From contig JAGVEG010000024.1 in NCBI GenBank assembly GCA_020058355.1, positions 1 through 5,694 of the forward strand: 5,694 nucleotides of DNA. Reading direction: 5' to 3'. A model generated the notes under the pieces. It saw only the letters and a list, made by a program, of their open reading frames with translations. It was not told where the DNA came from and did no database searches. Shown piece after piece: positions 3,770 to 5,694 of this stretch; positions within the stretch are counted from its first letter, which is position 1, and each line of letters begins with the position of its first letter. Made by a program: the position numbers and the translations under genes. This stretch comes from Candidatus Berkelbacteria bacterium. GTDB taxonomy: Bacteria > Patescibacteriota > UBA1384 > CAILIB01.

Positions 3770-4663
3770 ATGAAAACCACCATCAAAAGCAGCCAAGCAG
3801 CTGTCCGAACTCCACTTGGGATGAATCGTGAGCTTGAGAGAGATTTATGTACCCGCAATCACATCACTAAACCCCTACTCGCCCTTGTTCGCTTCACAAA
3901 ATCACTAGAGGCACGTGAGGGAAAGCAGACGTTTTTCGACAAGCTCTTCCCGAACGCTAAGATTGTACGGGTCAAGAATCGTCGACACCAGTCAATGGAT
4001 GCAATCTACAACTGGGAGCCGGGAAAAGGCTCAGGGCTACGTGGCGCAGTTGAGAATAAGATGTTTACGCTTCGCAATTGCCAAGCCCTTCGCAATCGCT
4101 ACCGCCTTGTTGTTGGCACTCTTGAAAGTGAATTGATTAAGCGCGTTGAGCAAAAAGAAATTAAGATGCTCTCAGTAGCAGCTGGTTCTGCTCGTGCCGT
4201 CTTTGATGCCTGCTACGGTCACCGCGATAAGATTCACCTTCTCACGCTGTTCGATAACGATCCAACTGCTGCAACTGCAGCAGAAGCAACCGCATCAGAA
4301 CTAGGAATTCCCGCAAAGGCAGTCACCGGTGATGCCTTCCAGATCCTCGAGCATACCGACTCACTCAAAGAACAGGATATTATCGAAGTTATCGGCCTTA
4401 TTGACTATCTTGATGACCACTCAGTACGAAGGCTCTTTACTGATCTCAAGAAGCTCCTCAAGAAGGATGGTGTGATCATTACCTCACATATTCACCCGAA
4501 TGAGGAAATTGAATTCGTACGAACAGTTGCAAATTGGGATGCAAGTATGCAGTACCGTGATGCACAAGCCTTCGCCCTTTTGCTTCGCTCATGTGGATTC
4601 CGTCATGCAGAACTCATTCAAGAGCCTCATGGGATTCATACAGTAGCCATACTCGAGGCGTAA
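3770..4663 (+). CDS. Class I SAM-dependent methyltransferase
   Basis: The gene encodes 297 residues. The N-terminal half (about 1-130) is helical and basic. The Rossmann-type domain starts at about 132: motif I LSVAAGSAR (134-142), acidic end of the second strand LFDNDP (160-165, Asp162 probably binding the SAM ribose), GDAFQ (187-191), motif IV-like IEVIGLIDYL (205-214), then LLKKDGVIITSHIHP (229-243) and a C-terminal HGIHTVAIL strand. Motif I has AAGSAR in place of GxGxG. The layout recalls the putative methyltransferase family Methyltransf_20 (PF12147), which I remember as sometimes fused to alpha/beta hydrolases; this is recall, not a search result. The substrate is unknown. The ATG at 3770 is used because no longer in-frame start is visible; Met18 is an alternative. 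There is no SD. It is divergent from a hydrolase and ends at a strong terminator. Confidence 0.88.
   Translation: MKTTIKSSQAAVRTPLGMNRELERDLCTRNHITKPLLALVRFTKSLEAREGKQTFFDKLFPNAKIVRVKNRRHQSMDAIYNWEPGKGSGLRGAVENKMFTLRNCQALRNRYRLVVGTLESELIKRVEQKEIKMLSVAAGSARAVFDACYGHRDKIHLLTLFDNDPTAATAAEATASELGIPAKAVTGDAFQILEHTDSLKEQDIIEVIGLIDYLDDHSVRRLFTDLKKLLKKDGVIITSHIHPNEEIEFVRTVANWDASMQYRDAQAFALLLRSCGFRHAELIQEPHGIHTVAILEA
3805..3818 (+). repeat. 14-bp direct repeat, copy 1 (codes for RTPL)
   Basis: CCGAACTCCACTTG recurs exactly at 4790-4803 in the kinase gene, in the same reading frame, near the N-terminus of both proteins, encoding R-T-P-L. The flanks are not clearly similar. Confidence 0.5.
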
Positions 4664-4683
4664 ATACACACCTTGTCTTTAAA

Positions 4684-4711
4684 AGAAAGCCCTTCCCAAG
4701 AAGGGCTTTCT
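4684..4711 (+). terminator. Terminator hairpin after the methyltransferase gene
   Basis: A perfect 12-bp stem, AGAAAGCCCTTC with GAAGGGCTTTCT, closes a CCAA loop 20 nt after the stop codon. The U-rich part lies within the 3' arm and no long U-tract follows. It ends the methyltransferase unit, although some read-through to the kinase gene is possible. Confidence 0.8.
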
Positions 4712-4713
4712 CG

Positions 4714-4719
4714 TATAAT
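4714..4719 (+). promoter_or_regulatory. -10-like TATAAT before the sensor kinase gene
   Basis: A perfect TATAAT follows the terminator stem by 2 nt. The -35 position would fall inside the hairpin and does not match TTGACA. If used, the kinase leader would be about 60 nt and would contain the two small hairpins at 4744-4760 and 4768-4784. Confidence 0.35.
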
Positions 4720-4743
4720 CCCCGAACACCCTTACTGCAATAA

Positions 4744-4784
4744 GTGTTGCTAAACAACACATAAAGCCACAGAATAAAGCTGTG
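4744..4784 (+). promoter_or_regulatory. Two small hairpins in the kinase leader, one covering the start codon
   Basis: GTGTTG / CAACAC (6 bp, loop CTAAA) spans 4744-4760, and CACAG / CTGTG (5 bp, loop AATAAAG) spans 4768-4784. The last three bases of the second stem are the GTG start codon at 4782, so folding would hide it. Both stems are short and could be chance. Confidence 0.35.
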
Positions 4785-5694
4785 ATTGACCGAACTCCAC
4801 TTGAGAACTATCTTCTCTATTCTTCGGCAGTAAATAGTCTCATAGTTTTTGTATTGGTGGGATTTGTTGGATGGTATCGTCGTGATCCAATTGGACGTTT
4901 TTATACGTATGCCATGACCTGTGTTGCGCTCTGGTCAGCCTCATACGCAGGTTGGCGTTCTGTCGATAACGACGCACAGAGATATCTTTTCATCCAGCTG
5001 TTAACAATCTTCTCTGGCCTTGCACCAACGTTCTACATATCCTTTCTCCACAAATACACTCGATACAAGAATACTGTAATCGAGCGCTCCCTATGGTTTG
5101 CAATGGTGCCAGCAATCTTCTTAGCACTTACTCCCAAGGGAATTGTCGAGCTTCATGACTACACCTATGTATATCACTGGCCCGTAGCTGGTGTAGCGTA
5201 CTACCCGTACCTTTTTCTTTGGTTCATTGCGGCACTCTACTCTCTTTATGTGATTCTCCAACACTTAAAAACAGTGCGGAATACTCATGAACGCGGTGAC
5301 GCCTACCTTTTCTTGATTGCAACAATTATCGCATACATGGGTGGTGTTACTAATTTTCCAATGTGGTTTGGAATCGAAATTGCGGCATATGGCAACATCA
5401 CCACATCATTCTATGGCATCGTTCTGGGATACCTAGTACTTGCACGCGGCTTTCTTGATGTGCGCGTTATCGTCAGAAAAACAATTATCTTTTCCATGCT
5501 CATTGCCATCCTGTCAAGTATCACAGGACTCCTGGTTACAGGTATTACAAGCATTCTTACGATCTTCAACCTACACTTCTCCATACCGGCTCTTATTGTA
5601 CTCACTTCAATAGTCATCAGCCTTACTGCAAGCCCCCTTCGTACATTTCTTGCAACATTGACCGACAAGTGGCTATTCCAGAACGAGTATCGTC
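4782..5694 (+). CDS. Membrane sensor, probable 7TM-type histidine kinase N-terminus (cut by window edge)
   Basis: The frame is open from a GTG at 4782 through the window edge (304 residues seen). Hydrophobic segments lie near residues 17-33, 43-58, 70-89, 104-118, 138-160, 175-190 and 205-222, then two more at 233-256 and 268-285. The stretch GVTNFPMWFGIEIAAYGN (188-205) and the following LARGFLDVRVIVRKT (220-234) fit the 7TM sensor region of bacterial membrane histidine kinases, and KWLFQNEYR at the edge fits the linker after the last TM. HisKA and HATPase domains would lie beyond the edge and are not seen; a GGDEF or other output domain is possible. There is no SD. GTG is the only standard start between the in-frame TAA at 4716 and the first TM. 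It probably senses an envelope or membrane signal. Confidence 0.85.
   Translation, partial: MIDRTPLENYLLYSSAVNSLIVFVLVGFVGWYRRDPIGRFYTYAMTCVALWSASYAGWRSVDNDAQRYLFIQLLTIFSGLAPTFYISFLHKYTRYKNTVIERSLWFAMVPAIFLALTPKGIVELHDYTYVYHWPVAGVAYYPYLFLWFIAALYSLYVILQHLKTVRNTHERGDAYLFLIATIIAYMGGVTNFPMWFGIEIAAYGNITTSFYGIVLGYLVLARGFLDVRVIVRKTIIFSMLIAILSSITGLLVTGITSILTIFNLHFSIPALIVLTSIVISLTASPLRTFLATLTDKWLFQNEYR
4790..4803 (+). repeat. 14-bp direct repeat, copy 2 (codes for RTPL)
   Basis: This is the second copy of the 14-mer at 3805-3818, at codons 4-7 of the kinase gene. Confidence 0.5.

Noticed and set aside
3552..3773. 73-residue plus-strand frame reaching the methyltransferase start
   Set aside because: Mostly antisense to the hydrolase N-terminus and its promoter, with no protein character; only its last seven codons are kept as a weak upstream-ORF idea.
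5411..5668. 85-residue minus-strand frame
   Set aside because: Antisense shadow of the sensor kinase membrane domain.
1..5694. CRISPR array, tRNA gene or insertion sequence
   Set aside because: No regular long repeats with spacers, no tRNA cloverleaf noticed, and no transposase or terminal inverted repeats were found on either strand.

Overview
The window looks like part of a chromosome from a small-genome bacterium, most likely a Patescibacteria/CPR lineage (Saccharibacteria- or Parcubacteria-like). The grounds are indirect: most genes lack a Shine-Dalgarno sequence, the multi-TM sensor-kinase N-terminus is of a type I associate with such genomes, the HisRS is of the archaeal/eukaryotic-like type, and there are many small secreted or membrane proteins with no recognisable family. 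The lineage is an inference, not a marker-gene result.

Minus strand, read right to left (about 3700 to 1): an alpha/beta hydrolase (2949-3635) with its own promoter, a very strong RBS, an apparent CTG start and a clear rho-independent terminator. Then an AT-rich 250-bp control region with three TTTCAT-N5-TTTCAT repeat pairs. Then two tandem cassettes of the same layout: conserved leader, secreted/lipoprotein gene, RNA hairpin 8-9 nt after the stop, 37-38 nt gap, small multi-TM protein gene. Cassette B is 2781-1730 and cassette A is 1661-509. Then hisS (470 to the window edge, incomplete).

Plus strand (about 3720 to 5694): a SAM-dependent methyltransferase (3770-4663) divergent from the hydrolase, a strong terminator hairpin, and the membrane half of a probable 7TM sensor histidine kinase (4782 to the edge, incomplete).

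The most interesting content is the cassette pair. Each couples an exported protein carrying a hydrophobic helical segment and a C-terminal GRGVAI-like strand with a 4-5 TM membrane partner. The proteins have diverged almost beyond recognition, but the about 80-nt leaders are still clearly alike and share a long-range pairing. This resembles a bacteriocin/immunity or secreted effector/membrane partner system under RNA-level control, but the function is inference. Adjacent repeats with 11-bp periodicity suggest control by an OmpR/PhoB-type response regulator. No stretch over 300 bases is without a gene.
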